Shown here piece after piece: positions 45,447 through 54,752 of a stretch of 64,000 nucleotides of DNA. Source of the stretch: Paraclostridium tenue (GTDB taxonomy: Bacteria > Bacillota > Clostridia > Peptostreptococcales > Peptostreptococcaceae); contig NZ_JADPFO010000001.1 in NCBI RefSeq assembly GCF_015668515.1, positions 113,139-177,138 of the forward strand, given 5' to 3'. Position numbers and translations under genes: made by a program. A model generated the notes under the pieces. The model ran no database searches. It was not told where the DNA came from and saw only the letters and a list, made by a program, of their open reading frames with translations. Position 1 is the first letter of the stretch, and the number at the start of each line of letters is the position of its first letter.

Positions 45447-46802
45447 TTAAAAATCACGAGTAACATCATGTATCCATTTACCTCTGGCAACCCTAAATGC
45501 ACCAATGAAGCTTTTTAGTATTTCATCACTTCTAATAATTAAAAATACTAAAACTATAGGAAGTTTTAGAACAAAAGCAGCTATAAAACCTAGTGGAATA
45601 GCGATAAACCATAAAAAACTCATTTCAAGCAAAAATACAAACCTATTATCTCCACCACCTCGTAATATTCCCATTAAAATATTAGCAGATAATGCTCTAA
45701 AAATTGAAACTATAGAAGTTGCTATCATAATTTCACAAGCAATAGCTTTAGTGTCATCAGATATATTATATAAATTAACTGCTATAGGTCGTAAAAAGTA
45801 AATTGTAAGACCAGCTAAAATTCCCATAAATATACTAAGTATACAAATAGTATTTGCATATTCCATAACCTTTTTTTTGTCTCCTTCACCAACAGTATTT
45901 CCAATAATTACAGAAGATGCACTTGATAATCCATGTATAAATAAAGTTGCAAATTGATTTACAACATTATTTATACTATTTGCAGCTACAACATTTGTAC
46001 CCATTCTAGCTACTATAATACAAATCATAGAAGATCCTATTGCCCAAAAAAATTCATTAAGTATTATAGGTGTAGAAACTTTTATAAAATCTTTAAACAT
46101 TACTTTATCTAATAATTTAAGATGTTTAAATTTAAACTTTATTTTACTTTCAAACTTAGACATAAATATTAAAATAACAAGAATTTCACTACACCTAGAT
46201 AAAACAGTAGCAATAGCAGCTCCAGCTACTCCTAATGAAGGAAATCCTAAATTACCAAATATTAAAACCCAGTTTAAAAATATATTAACAACCAAAGCCA
46301 CACTATATACTAAAAGTGATATTTTAATAGTTTTAACAGATCTAAGTATTGTTATGGTACAACTTGTTAGAGCATAGAGTATATAACCTAAAGAAATTAT
46401 TCTTAGATATGTTGCACCTTCAACAATAACTAATTTATCATCTGTAAATATAGATATTAGTTGTTTTGAGAAAAAAAATGATATAAAAGTAAAAAAAATA
46501 GCTAAAAGGAGACATATTCTATACATTATAGCCATAATTTTGTGAATTGACTTTATATCTTTTTTTCCAAAGTACTGAGCTCCCATAACGCTAGATGCAC
46601 TACCAACACCAAATATTATAACTGCTAGTATAAAAAATATATTATTTCCTATAGCTGAAGCAGACAAGCTAATTTCACCAAGTCTACCAAGCATAATAGT
46701 ATCAACCATACTAATAGCAAAGGTTATTAGATTTTGAGTAGCTATTGGTAGTGATATGCTGAATATAGATTTATAAAATGAACTGTCTCTTGTTAATGTC
46801 AA
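45447..46802 (-). CDS. MATE efflux transporter
   Basis: This 451-aa protein has about twelve membrane helices and MATE motifs (ISMVDTIMLGRLGE; GSASSVMGAQYFGKKD; HGLSSASSVIIGNTVGEGDKK). It is closer to the NorM/DinF-like sort than the other two MATE proteins by its N-terminus. It is divergent from an OmpR-type two-component system 170 bases away, which may control it. Confidence 0.93.
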   Translation of the reverse strand: MTLTRDSSFYKSIFSISLPIATQNLITFAISMVDTIMLGRLGEISLSASAIGNNIFFILAVIIFGVGSASSVMGAQYFGKKDIKSIHKIMAIMYRICLLLAIFFTFISFFFSKQLISIFTDDKLVIVEGATYLRIISLGYILYALTSCTITILRSVKTIKISLLVYSVALVVNIFLNWVLIFGNLGFPSLGVAGAAIATVLSRCSEILVILIFMSKFESKIKFKFKHLKLLDKVMFKDFIKVSTPIILNEFFWAIGSSMICIIVARMGTNVVAANSINNVVNQFATLFIHGLSSASSVIIGNTVGEGDKKKVMEYANTICILSIFMGILAGLTIYFLRPIAVNLYNISDDTKAIACEIMIATSIVSIFRALSANILMGILRGGGDNRFVFLLEMSFLWFIAIPLGFIAAFVLKLPIVLVFLIIRSDEILKSFIGAFRVARGKWIHDVTRDF

Positions 46803-46972
46803 TAAAAACTCAGTCCTTTCTTAAAAGTCTCTTTATTAGCTTTTCATATATGTTAAAATTAATTCATAAATGGTAGTAATATATTGTTGTATAATAAAGG
46901 TAGTTCATGATAAATTCACATAAAAGTTGTAAAATATAAATAGTAAATTGAAGTAATAATAGGAGATTGATA

Positions 46973-47641
46973 ATGAAAAATAAAAATATATTAGTAATAG
47001 AAGATGATAATAATATACAAGAACTTATAGTAGAATTTTTAACAGCAGAGGGATATAATGTAAAATCTGCTAATGATGGACTTGAAGGTATACAAGCTTT
47101 TAAAAAAGAAGAATTTGATTTAGTTATATTAGATGTAATGATGCCTAATTTAGATGGATATGGAGTTTGTAAAATGATAAGACAATCTTCAAATGTTCCA
47201 ATAATATTTTTAACTGCACTTAATCAAGAAAGTGATCAAATAAAAGGTTTTGATTTAATGTGTGACGATTATATAACAAAACCATTTTCATTTACACTAT
47301 TAATGAAAAGAGTAGAAGCAATTCTTAGAAGAACTAGTAATGAAAATGAATCAAATATATTGAACTTTGAAAAATTGACCCTAGATTTAGATACTTATCA
47401 AGTTAAACTTGGAGATAAACCTATAGAACTAACTTTAAAGGAATTTAATATATTAAAAACTTTAATAGAGAGTTATCCACAAGTCGTAACTAGAGAAAAT
47501 TTACTAGATAGTGTTTGGGGATATGATTACTATGGTGATACAAGGGTTGTTGACGCACATATAAAAAATATAAGAAAAAAAATAGAATTACCATATATAA
47601 AAACAGTGAAAGGAATAGGGTATAGTCTTGACAAAAATTAG
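46973..47641 (+). CDS. OmpR-family response regulator
   Basis: This 222-aa regulator has a receiver with EDDN, phospho-acceptor Asp54 (LVILDVMMP), FLTAL and the Lys of ITKPF, then a winged helix ending KTVKGIGYSL. The ATG at 46973 has AGGAGA upstream; a TTG two codons earlier lacks spacing. The kinase gene overlaps its end by 14 bases. Confidence 0.93.
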   Translation: MKNKNILVIEDDNNIQELIVEFLTAEGYNVKSANDGLEGIQAFKKEEFDLVILDVMMPNLDGYGVCKMIRQSSNVPIIFLTALNQESDQIKGFDLMCDDYITKPFSFTLLMKRVEAILRRTSNENESNILNFEKLTLDLDTYQVKLGDKPIELTLKEFNILKTLIESYPQVVTRENLLDSVWGYDYYGDTRVVDAHIKNIRKKIELPYIKTVKGIGYSLDKN

Positions 47642-48872
47642 AGATAAATGGGATGATTTAGCAATAAATAGAAAAATATTTATAATAATAACAACTCTAT
47701 CTATTGGTCTTATAGTAACTATATATCTAATTTTATCTCTTTTACTTCCATCATATTATGAAAGGTATAAAATAAAATCCTTGGACAATAGACTTATGAT
47801 TTTATCAGCTAAATCACAAAATCATAATTTAATTAGTTTAAAAGAAGATTTATATAGATTATCACAAAGTGAAAATGTGGGAGTGTTATTAAGAGATGCT
47901 AGAGGTGTGGTTGAATATGGAAATAAAGAATTATCATTTTTACCATATTCAAATAATATAAGTGATTCTTATAAAAATCATAAAAAAACTATAGTATTAT
48001 ATATAAAAAATAGTAAAATGCCATATTATCTAGATACAAGCATGCCTTTACAACCAGTAGATGAAGCAACTACTGTAATACTTGATTTAATGCCTATAAT
48101 ATTATGTGTAGCTATAGTTTTATCTACTATAACATCTTATGTATTTTCAAAGTGGATAACAAAGCCACTTATAAACATTATAGAAAATGAAAGAATGCAA
48201 GAAGCTAGAAGAAAAGAATTTATAGCTACAGTATCGCATGAACTTAAAACTCCGATAACAATAATAAGTGGACAACTAGAAGGTATGATTTATAACGTAG
48301 GAAAATATAAAGATAGAGACACTTACCTAAAAAAATCTTATGAATCTACTCAAGAGTTAAAAACTTTAGTAGAAGAAATGATACAGGTATCAAAATTTGA
48401 AATAATAGAAAAAAAGCCTGAAACTAAAGAAATAGATTTATTCAATTTAATAAATAGACTTATAAAAAGACAAATATACTTGATAGAAGAAAAAGAAATA
48501 AATTTAGATGTGAAAATGGATAGTGAAGTAGTTGTAAAAGCAGATGAAGAGCGTATAGCAAAGGCTATAAATAATTTAATAAATAATGCTATTAAATATT
48601 CACCACAAAAGGCTGATTTAATAATAAGATTATATAAAAAAGAAAATCCAATCTTAGAAATAGAAAACACAGGAGTTACAATAGATGAAAAGCATAAAGA
48701 TAAATTATTTAAGCCTTTTTACAGGGTGGAAAAGTCGAGAAATAGAAAAACTGGAGGTAGTGGTTTAGGCTTATATATTGTAAGTCAAATACTTAGAGAG
48801 CATGGTTTTAAATATAATATTAAAAATGGAAAAGATTCTGTTATATTTACCATAGAATTTAACAAAGATTAA
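47628..48872 (+). CDS. Sensor histidine kinase
   Basis: This 414-aa kinase has membrane helices at about 15-40 and 150-174 around a 110-residue extracellular domain, then HisKA with His204 (ATVSHELKTPI) and an ATPase domain (NNLINNAIKYSP, FYRVEKSR, TGGSGLGLYIVSQIL). The start is TTG, inside the regulator gene. Its layout resembles bacitracin/antimicrobial-peptide or phosphate sensors, but the signal is not readable. Confidence 0.92.
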   Translation: MTKIRDKWDDLAINRKIFIIITTLSIGLIVTIYLILSLLLPSYYERYKIKSLDNRLMILSAKSQNHNLISLKEDLYRLSQSENVGVLLRDARGVVEYGNKELSFLPYSNNISDSYKNHKKTIVLYIKNSKMPYYLDTSMPLQPVDEATTVILDLMPIILCVAIVLSTITSYVFSKWITKPLINIIENERMQEARRKEFIATVSHELKTPITIISGQLEGMIYNVGKYKDRDTYLKKSYESTQELKTLVEEMIQVSKFEIIEKKPETKEIDLFNLINRLIKRQIYLIEEKEINLDVKMDSEVVVKADEERIAKAINNLINNAIKYSPQKADLIIRLYKKENPILEIENTGVTIDEKHKDKLFKPFYRVEKSRNRKTGGSGLGLYIVSQILREHGFKYNIKNGKDSVIFTIEFNKD

Positions 48873-48882
48873 TATTATCTCG

Positions 48883-48916
48883 ATCCTTTGAGCGTTAAGT
48901 TCAAGGGATTTTTTAT
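48883..48916 (+). terminator. Terminator of the two-component operon
   Basis: ATCCTTTGA/TTCAAGGGAT with a GC-containing loop is followed by a T-run. Confidence 0.75.
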
Positions 48917-48951
48917 TTGTCCACTAATTTTCTTAAAAATTAGTGGACAAA
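48916..48951. repeat. Perfect 16-bp inverted repeat upstream of the GntR operon
   Basis: TTTGTCCACTAATTTT at 48916-48931 pairs with 48936-48951 across a 4-base loop. It follows directly on the terminator T-run and precedes a second dyad. It may be a regulator site. Confidence 0.6.
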
Positions 48952-48954
48952 TAA

Positions 48955-48994
48955 ATACTAACTGTATATACTGATTATATACAGTTAGTATAAT
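48955..48994 (+). promoter_or_regulatory. Operator-promoter of the GntR/YtrA operon
   Basis: ATACTAACTGTATATA (48955-48970) is perfectly repeated in inverted form at 48976-48991 with a 5-base spacer, overlapping the -10 TATAAT at 48989-48994. Its position suits autorepression by the GntR protein encoded 27 bases downstream. Confidence 0.7.
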
Positions 48995-49020
48995 ATAAAC
49001 AATTGATGAAAGGAGCAAAT

Positions 49021-49392
49021 ATGAATATAATAATTTCTAACTCATCAGATATTCCTATATATCAGCAAATAGTTAATCAAATGAGAGAAGCTATAATATC
49101 TAACAATTTAGAACAAGGTCAAAGTTTACCTTCTATAAGAAGTTTAGCTAAAGATTTAAATATAAGTGTTATAACCACAAAAAGAGCATATGAAGAACTT
49201 GAAAGACGAGGGTTTATAGATATAGTACCCGGTAAGGGGAGTTTTGTTGCTATATTTAAAAAAGAATTAGTATATGAAGAAAAGGTAAAAGAAATAGAAA
49301 CTAAGGTTGAAGAAATTATTGAAATATCAAGAATGATAAATCTTAGTAAAGAAGAAATTATTGAAATATTTAATGTAATTTATGAGGGGTGA
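49021..49392 (+). CDS. GntR-family regulator, YtrA subfamily
   Basis: This 123-aa protein has a GntR winged helix (IYQQIVNQMREAIISNNLEQGQSLPSIRSLAKDLNISVITTKRAYEELERRGFIDIVPGKGSFV) and only a short helical tail, the YtrA size. YtrA-type regulators control adjacent ABC exporters, which matches here. AAGGAG precedes the ATG at 49021; the in-frame start at 49003 would contain it. Its end overlaps the start region of the ATPase gene. Confidence 0.92.
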   Translation: MNIIISNSSDIPIYQQIVNQMREAIISNNLEQGQSLPSIRSLAKDLNISVITTKRAYEELERRGFIDIVPGKGSFVAIFKKELVYEEKVKEIETKVEEIIEISRMINLSKEEIIEIFNVIYEG

Positions 49393-49396
49393 TAAA

Positions 49397-50257
49397 ATGC
49401 TTAGGGTTAAAAATGTTAGTAAAAGTTTTAAAAATTTTAAATTAAAAAATATAAATCTAAACCTAGAAGAAGGCTTTATAATGGGGATAATTGGGCCTAA
49501 TGGTTCAGGAAAAACTACACTTATAAAAATGATAATGGGACTTATTCAAAGTGATAGTGGAAGTATAAGTTTATTTGGTAAAAGTATAGAAAAAAATCCT
49601 ATAGATATAAAAAATGATATAGGGTTTGTATATGACAGTTTAGATTTTTATGATCATTTAAAAGTTAAAGATTATAAAAAGATAAATTCATTATTTTATA
49701 AAAACTTTGAAAGTAATAAATTTGATTATTATTTAGATAAATTTAATATAAATAAAAATTCATATATAAAAACTTTATCAAAAGGTCAAAGTAGTAAACT
49801 TATGTTGACTAATGCACTTAGTCATAATGCAAAACTTTTAATATTAGATGAGCCAACAGCAGGACTTGACCCAATAGTTAGAAAAGAATTTCTAGGGTAT
49901 TTACAAGAGTTTATAGAAGAAGGAAGTAAAGGTGTAATTATATCAACTCATAACACAGAAGAACTTGATAAAATAGCAGATTACATAACTTTTATTAATA
50001 ATGGGGAACAAGTTTTTAGCACAGATAAAGAAACACTAAGGGAAAACTATAAGATTATAAATGGAACTAAAGAGCAAATAGATAATATGAATAAAAATGT
50101 AGTTGGAAAGAAACATTTAAAATACTACAGTGAGGCTTTAGTTAAAATAGATGAAAGCATGAAACATTATAACGAAATAAAGGATATGAACAATGACAAA
50201 ATAAAATCACCTAATATAGAAGATATAATGTATTACTATGTAAAGGGGGAGAGTTAA
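49397..50257 (+). CDS. ABC transporter ATPase
   Basis: This 286-aa ATPase has Walker A GPNGSGKTT, signature TLSKGQSSKL (degenerate LSGGQ), Walker B LLILDEPTAGLD and the switch His in STHNTEEL. It starts at MLRVKNVSKSF with GAGGGGTGAT upstream. It works with the ABC-2 permease whose start overlaps its stop. Similar YtrB-type pairs respond to cell-wall antibiotics. Confidence 0.92.
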   Translation: MLRVKNVSKSFKNFKLKNINLNLEEGFIMGIIGPNGSGKTTLIKMIMGLIQSDSGSISLFGKSIEKNPIDIKNDIGFVYDSLDFYDHLKVKDYKKINSLFYKNFESNKFDYYLDKFNINKNSYIKTLSKGQSSKLMLTNALSHNAKLLILDEPTAGLDPIVRKEFLGYLQEFIEEGSKGVIISTHNTEELDKIADYITFINNGEQVFSTDKETLRENYKIINGTKEQIDNMNKNVVGKKHLKYYSEALVKIDESMKHYNEIKDMNNDKIKSPNIEDIMYYYVKGES

Positions 50258-51534
50258 TGATTAATTTAATTAAAAAAGATTTTATAGTTAGTATTAGGGG
50301 AGAGGGTATACGTAATATAAAATATTTATTAGTATTTTTATTTATGTACTTTTTTTTAAACTCAGCATCATATTATATAACTCCAGTTTTTATAAGTTAT
50401 CTTATAGTAGCTAATACTTTTTATAATGATTATAAATCAAATAATATGAACTATATAAATAGTATACCAGTAAGTAAAGAAGACATAGTATATTCAAAAT
50501 ATATATTAGCTTTTATAGTTATAATTTTAGTAACTACTATATGTAGTTTGATTAATTTTATACTAGAGCCAATATTTCATAGAAGTAGCGTTTTAAATGA
50601 TATATATTTTTCTTTAAGTATATTTATATTAATAATATCTATAGTTTTACCTATGTATTTTAAGTTTGGGTATCATAATATAAGAAACATAGCAGGGGGA
50701 TTAAGTGTAGTTATATTTTTTATAGCATTTATACCTATGGATATGATAGCTACAATGATATATCATTCAAGTATATCAAATGAATCAAGTTATATTTCAT
50801 TTTCAGGTTCTTTTAGTAACTTATTAAATTTTTTAGTTAACCAATTTAGAGTTATGAATATAAGTATGCCGATTATAGTTATGACAATATCTATTATATT
50901 TATACTATCTATGTACATATCTTTAAAAATTATAAATAAAAAAAATAATAAAATAAAAACTAATAAATTTATAAAGCTATCATTTATTATAATTATAATA
51001 TCTACATTATTTGTTTTAGGAAACAAATTTATATTTAAGAATTTAATACATGAAAATGATTATTTAATAAAAAATGATTTTGAAATTGATATAAAATTAA
51101 ATAAGAAGTATGAAACTAAAAATGGTCTTAAATTAAGATTTAAGATAGAAAATCCAACTAAATATACATTTAGATTAGAAGAATCTTATATAACTTTTGA
51201 TATGTATAAAGATAAAAATAAAGAGATGATGACAAATTCACCACTAAAGATTGATATGAAATATCCATTTGAAGAAAGTGATATAAACTGGCCACTATTT
51301 TCTAAAGGCATAAAGCCTCATAGTTATACATACATGGAATATACAATACCAAAGGGATTAAACTTAGATGATGATTATTTTTCACTAGATTCAATTGTAT
51401 ATGATATAGAGGGCCAATTTGTAGTTGATTTACCATTTACAGATGGAGGATATATTACAATAAGACCTGATTTTAATATGGGAGGATCAATGAGTGAAGT
51501 ATCTTTATCAGAATTAAATAAAGATAATAAATAA
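50257..51534 (+). CDS. ABC-2 type permease with large C-terminal extracellular domain
   Basis: This 425-aa protein has six membrane helices in the first 250 residues and a seventh at about 240-260, then about 160 residues outside the membrane with a beta-rich, Ig-like look (LKLRFKIENPTKYTFRLEESYITFDMYKD). ATG overlaps the ATPase stop by one base, giving coupled translation. It probably exports or senses a peptide or lipid at the cell surface. Confidence 0.82.
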   Translation: MINLIKKDFIVSIRGEGIRNIKYLLVFLFMYFFLNSASYYITPVFISYLIVANTFYNDYKSNNMNYINSIPVSKEDIVYSKYILAFIVIILVTTICSLINFILEPIFHRSSVLNDIYFSLSIFILIISIVLPMYFKFGYHNIRNIAGGLSVVIFFIAFIPMDMIATMIYHSSISNESSYISFSGSFSNLLNFLVNQFRVMNISMPIIVMTISIIFILSMYISLKIINKKNNKIKTNKFIKLSFIIIIISTLFVLGNKFIFKNLIHENDYLIKNDFEIDIKLNKKYETKNGLKLRFKIENPTKYTFRLEESYITFDMYKDKNKEMMTNSPLKIDMKYPFEESDINWPLFSKGIKPHSYTYMEYTIPKGLNLDDDYFSLDSIVYDIEGQFVVDLPFTDGGYITIRPDFNMGGSMSEVSLSELNKDNK

Positions 51535-51540
51535 AATATA

Positions 51541-51590
51541 AAAATACTATTTGAGGCAAATATAAATTGTTTTAAATAGTATTTTTTATT
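51541..51590 (+). terminator. Terminator of the YtrA-ABC operon
   Basis: AAAAATACTATTT/AAATAGTATTTTT with a loop of about 21 bases, followed by T. Confidence 0.7.
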
Positions 51591-51651
51591 GCTTAACAAT
51601 ATTTATAGTATAATATACTAATAAATATTTAAATATAAAGGGGGAAAAACT

Positions 51652-52347
51652 TTGTTTAGTAATATAACTAATAAAAAAATATACCAACAAGTAATAAATC
51701 AAATACAAGATATGATATTATCAGGAAAATTAAAAAAAGGGGACAAGCTTATGTCAGAACGTGAATTGTCTGAAAAAATGGGAGTTAGTAGAACATCGAT
51801 AAGAGAAGCTTTAAGAGTTTTAGAAACTATGGGAATAATAGAAAGTAGGCAAGGAGAAGGTAACTTTATTTGCAACAATATAGAATCATCTCTTATACAA
51901 CCTATTTCGATGATGTTTATATTAAATAACGGAAGTTATGAGGAGATATTAGAGCTAAGAAATATGATAGAGCTTGAAGCTGTTAAATTAGCTGCTATAA
52001 GGGGAACAGAAGAAGAATTTGAAGAGTTGAAAATGATTTCGCAAAATTTAACAAATAATGACGAGAATTGTGATAAAGAAGACATTGATAAAAAGATTCA
52101 CTACAAAATAGCTTGTATGAGCAAGAACTTTTTAATCAAAAGTTTATACAAAATATCACTAAATTTACTTGAGGATTTCATAGTGAACTCAAGACAAAAA
52201 ATAGTAAATCACTATAATGAAGAAGAAATTTTAAATAATCAACATAAAAAAATTTGTGATGCAATAATAGCTAGAGAGCCTGAAAATGCTTATAAGTACA
52301 TGAAAGAACATTTAGATTTAATAAAAATTACTATGGATAAAATATAG
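51652..52347 (+). CDS. FadR/LldR-type GntR regulator of lactate genes
   Basis: This 231-aa protein has a GntR winged helix (QVINQIQDMILSGKLKKGDKLMSERELSEKMGVSRTSIREALRVLETMGIIESRQGEGNFI) and a C-terminal FCD domain (LELRNMIELEAVKLAAIRGTEEEFEEL; IHYKIA; NQHKKICDAI) with metal-ligand-type residues. It begins with TTG after AAGGGGG. It precedes the larA-etfBA-ldh operon like LctA of Acetobacterium and is expected to repress it until lactate binds. A matching operator lies at 52509-52519. Confidence 0.9.
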   Translation: MFSNITNKKIYQQVINQIQDMILSGKLKKGDKLMSERELSEKMGVSRTSIREALRVLETMGIIESRQGEGNFICNNIESSLIQPISMMFILNNGSYEEILELRNMIELEAVKLAAIRGTEEEFEELKMISQNLTNNDENCDKEDIDKKIHYKIACMSKNFLIKSLYKISLNLLEDFIVNSRQKIVNHYNEEEILNNQHKKICDAIIAREPENAYKYMKEHLDLIKITMDKI

Positions 52348-52467
52348 ATTTCAAGAAAATTTGGAATCTATATTTTTTTATAAAAAATTTAAAAAATGTA
52401 AGCTAAAAATTGAAAGTAAATAAAAAATTAAATAATACTATATATTTTGTTAATACATAAACAATAC

Positions 52468-52496
52468 TTGTAAATTATTATGAAGTTTACTATCAT
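52468..52496 (+). promoter_or_regulatory. Promoter of the lactate operon
   Basis: TTGTAA at 52468-52473 and TATCAT at 52491-52496 have a 17-bp spacer, so transcription should start near 52503. Confidence 0.6.
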
Positions 52497-52508
52497 AAAA
52501 GTACAAAC

Positions 52509-52519
52509 TGGTAAGACCA
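52509..52519 (+). promoter_or_regulatory. FadR/LldR-type operator
   Basis: TGGTAAGACCA is the core palindrome of FadR-subfamily operators (PdhR and LldR sites have TTGGTNNNACCAA). It sits just downstream of the predicted start of transcription, where a repressor would block the operon. Confidence 0.75.
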
Positions 52520-52666
52520 TAATACCAATAAAATTTAAGTTAAAATGTATATATCAATTCATTAAAAACATTAAACTTTATAATTTAACAACCTTCAGGA
52601 AAACGATTTAAAAATATTAAAAGATAGTATACCTTGAAGATTTATATTTCAATAGGAGGGAAATAA

Positions 52667-53938
52667 ATGAAGATAAAAGTACCTTACTCAAAGTCTGGTA
52701 TGAATATAAATATACCAGATGAAAACATGCTAAAAGTTTTGCAGTCTAAAGCTCATGATTTTAAAACAACGCTTAGTCAAGATGAAATTGTAAAAAAAGC
52801 TTTAGAAAAACCAATAGGAAGTGATAAGTTAGAGGAACTAGTAAAAGGCAAAAAAAGTATGGTTATAATTACTAGTGACCATACAAGACCAGTACCAAGT
52901 AAAGTCACATTACCTATAATGTTAAAAAAAATAAGAAGTTCAAATCCTGATATAGATATAAAAATAATAATATCAACAGGGTGTCATAGACCAAGTACAA
53001 GAGAAGAACTTGTATATAAAATGGGAGAAAAGATAGTAGATAATGAACAAATAATAATGCATTTTGCAACAGATGAAAAATCTATGATTAAGGTAGGTAC
53101 TCTTCCTTCAGGTGGAGACCTAATTGTAAATAAAGCTATAGTTGAAACAGACTTATTAATAGCTGAAGGATTTATAGAACCACATTTCTTTGCTGGATTT
53201 TCTGGAGGAAGAAAAAGTGTGCTTCCAGGAGTAGCATCAGTTAAAACAATAATGTATAACCACTGTTCTGAATTTATAGACAGTCCTTATGCTAGAACAG
53301 GTAACCTTGAAAATAATCCAATTCATAAAGATATGTTATATGCAGCGAAAAGTGTTAATTTAGCATTTATATTAAATGTAGTTATAGATAAAGATAAAAA
53401 AGTTATAGGGGCATTTGCAGGAGATGTAGAAAAGGCACATAAAAGTGGATGTGATTTTGTAACTAAACTATCTAAAGTAGATGCAGTAGATGCAGATATT
53501 GTAATTAGTACAAATGGAGGATATCCTTTAGATCAAAACATATACCAAACAGTAAAAGGAATGACCGCAGCAGAGGCTACATGCAAGGAAGGTGGAGTAA
53601 TAATTATGATATCTGCTTGTAATGATGGCCATGGAGGTCAGTCTTTTTATGATAGTGTAGCAAATGCATCTTCACCTACAGAAATACTTGAAAAAGTAAG
53701 AAAAATTCCAAAAAATGAAACTATACCAGATCAATGGGAATTTCAAATACTAGCAAGAATCTTAGAAAAATTTACTGTAATCATGGTTACAGATTTATGT
53801 GATCCAAATATGATTAAAAGTATGTATATGAAACACGCAAGTAGCTTTGACGAAGCCCTTAAAATGGCTTTTGACATAAAAGGTAAAAATGCTAAAGTAG
53901 CTTTAATACCTGATGGGGTATCAGTAATAGTAAAGTAA
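52667..53938 (+). CDS. larA: LarA-type nickel-pincer lactate racemase
   Basis: This 423-aa protein matches LarA throughout. The active-site set is present: TSDHTRPVP (Asp71, Arg74), STGCHRPS (His107), [13 protein letters not shown] (His173, Lys183) and His199. In Lactiplantibacillus LarA these are Asp72, Arg75, His108, His174, Lys184 and His200, where Lys184 holds the pincer cofactor and His200 binds nickel. It interconverts L- and D-lactate, so that the LDH can use both. GGAGGGAA precedes the ATG. A related 2-hydroxyacid could be the substrate. Confidence 0.9.
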   Translation: MKIKVPYSKSGMNINIPDENMLKVLQSKAHDFKTTLSQDEIVKKALEKPIGSDKLEELVKGKKSMVIITSDHTRPVPSKVTLPIMLKKIRSSNPDIDIKIIISTGCHRPSTREELVYKMGEKIVDNEQIIMHFATDEKSMIKVGTLPSGGDLIVNKAIVETDLLIAEGFIEPHFFAGFSGGRKSVLPGVASVKTIMYNHCSEFIDSPYARTGNLENNPIHKDMLYAAKSVNLAFILNVVIDKDKKVIGAFAGDVEKAHKSGCDFVTKLSKVDAVDADIVISTNGGYPLDQNIYQTVKGMTAAEATCKEGGVIIMISACNDGHGGQSFYDSVANASSPTEILEKVRKIPKNETIPDQWEFQILARILEKFTVIMVTDLCDPNMIKSMYMKHASSFDEALKMAFDIKGKNAKVALIPDGVSVIVK

Positions 53939-53951
53939 AGGGGGAAATAAT

Positions 53952-54740
53952 ATGGAAATCTTAGTATGTATAAAACAAGTTCCAGGAACATCAGAAGTAG
54001 AAGTAGATGAGAAAACAGGAGTCTTAAAAAGAGATGGAGTAGATTCTAAAATGAATCCATATGATTTATATGCTTTAGAAACAGCTTTAAGAATCAAAAA
54101 AGAAAACGATGCCAAGGTTAAAGTTTTGAGTATGGGACCTCCTCAAGCAAAACAAGTAATTCATGAAGCTTTTATGATGGGTGCAGATAAAGGTGCTTTA
54201 GTAAGTGATAGAAAATTTGCTGGTGCTGATGTACTTGCAACTTCATATACAATTTCACAAGGTATTAAAAAATTTGGAGATACTGATTTAATAATTTGTG
54301 GTAAACAAACTACAGATGGAGATACAGCTCAAGTTGGACCAGAAATAGCAGAGTTTTTAAATATACCTCATGTTACTAATGTAACGAAATTAATAGAAAC
54401 AAAAGAAAATAGTATAGTAGTAGAAGTAGATATGCCTAATACTAGTGAAATTTGTGAAGTCAAATTTCCTTGCTTAATAACTGTAGAAAAAGAAATTTTC
54501 CAACCAAGATTACCTTCTTTTAAATTAAAAATGAAAACTAAAGATAAAGAGATACCTATGATTAGTCTTAAAGATTTTGATGATAAAGATGAAAAACATT
54601 ATGGACTTAATGGTTCTCCAACTCAAGTTTTAAAAATATTCCCACCAACATCAGACATAGAAAAAGAAGTATGGACAGGTGATGGTGATGAAATAGCATC
54701 TAAATTACTTAACAAAATAAAAGAGTTAAAGTTATTATAG
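53952..54740 (+). CDS. etfB: Electron transfer flavoprotein beta subunit (LctB-like)
   Basis: This 262-aa protein has the EtfB fold with [23 protein letters not shown], the [18 protein letters not shown] segment and [20 protein letters not shown], the nucleotide/FAD-binding signature of bifurcating EtfB. It forms with EtfA and the LDH a complex that drives lactate oxidation by NAD+ with electrons from reduced ferredoxin. GGGGGAA precedes the ATG. It lies 13 bases after larA. Confidence 0.93.
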   Translation: MEILVCIKQVPGTSEVEVDEKTGVLKRDGVDSKMNPYDLYALETALRIKKENDAKVKVLSMGPPQAKQVIHEAFMMGADKGALVSDRKFAGADVLATSYTISQGIKKFGDTDLIICGKQTTDGDTAQVGPEIAEFLNIPHVTNVTKLIETKENSIVVEVDMPNTSEICEVKFPCLITVEKEIFQPRLPSFKLKMKTKDKEIPMISLKDFDDKDEKHYGLNGSPTQVLKIFPPTSDIEKEVWTGDGDEIASKLLNKIKELKLL

Positions 54741-54752
54741 GGGGGATTTAAA

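Larger units (their letters stand above)
52348..52666 (+). other. Leader region of the lactate operon
   Basis: This 319-base gap has no gene. It holds the promoter (52468-52496), the operator (52509-52519) and a transcribed leader of about 160 bases with no recognised riboswitch. Confidence 0.6.
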
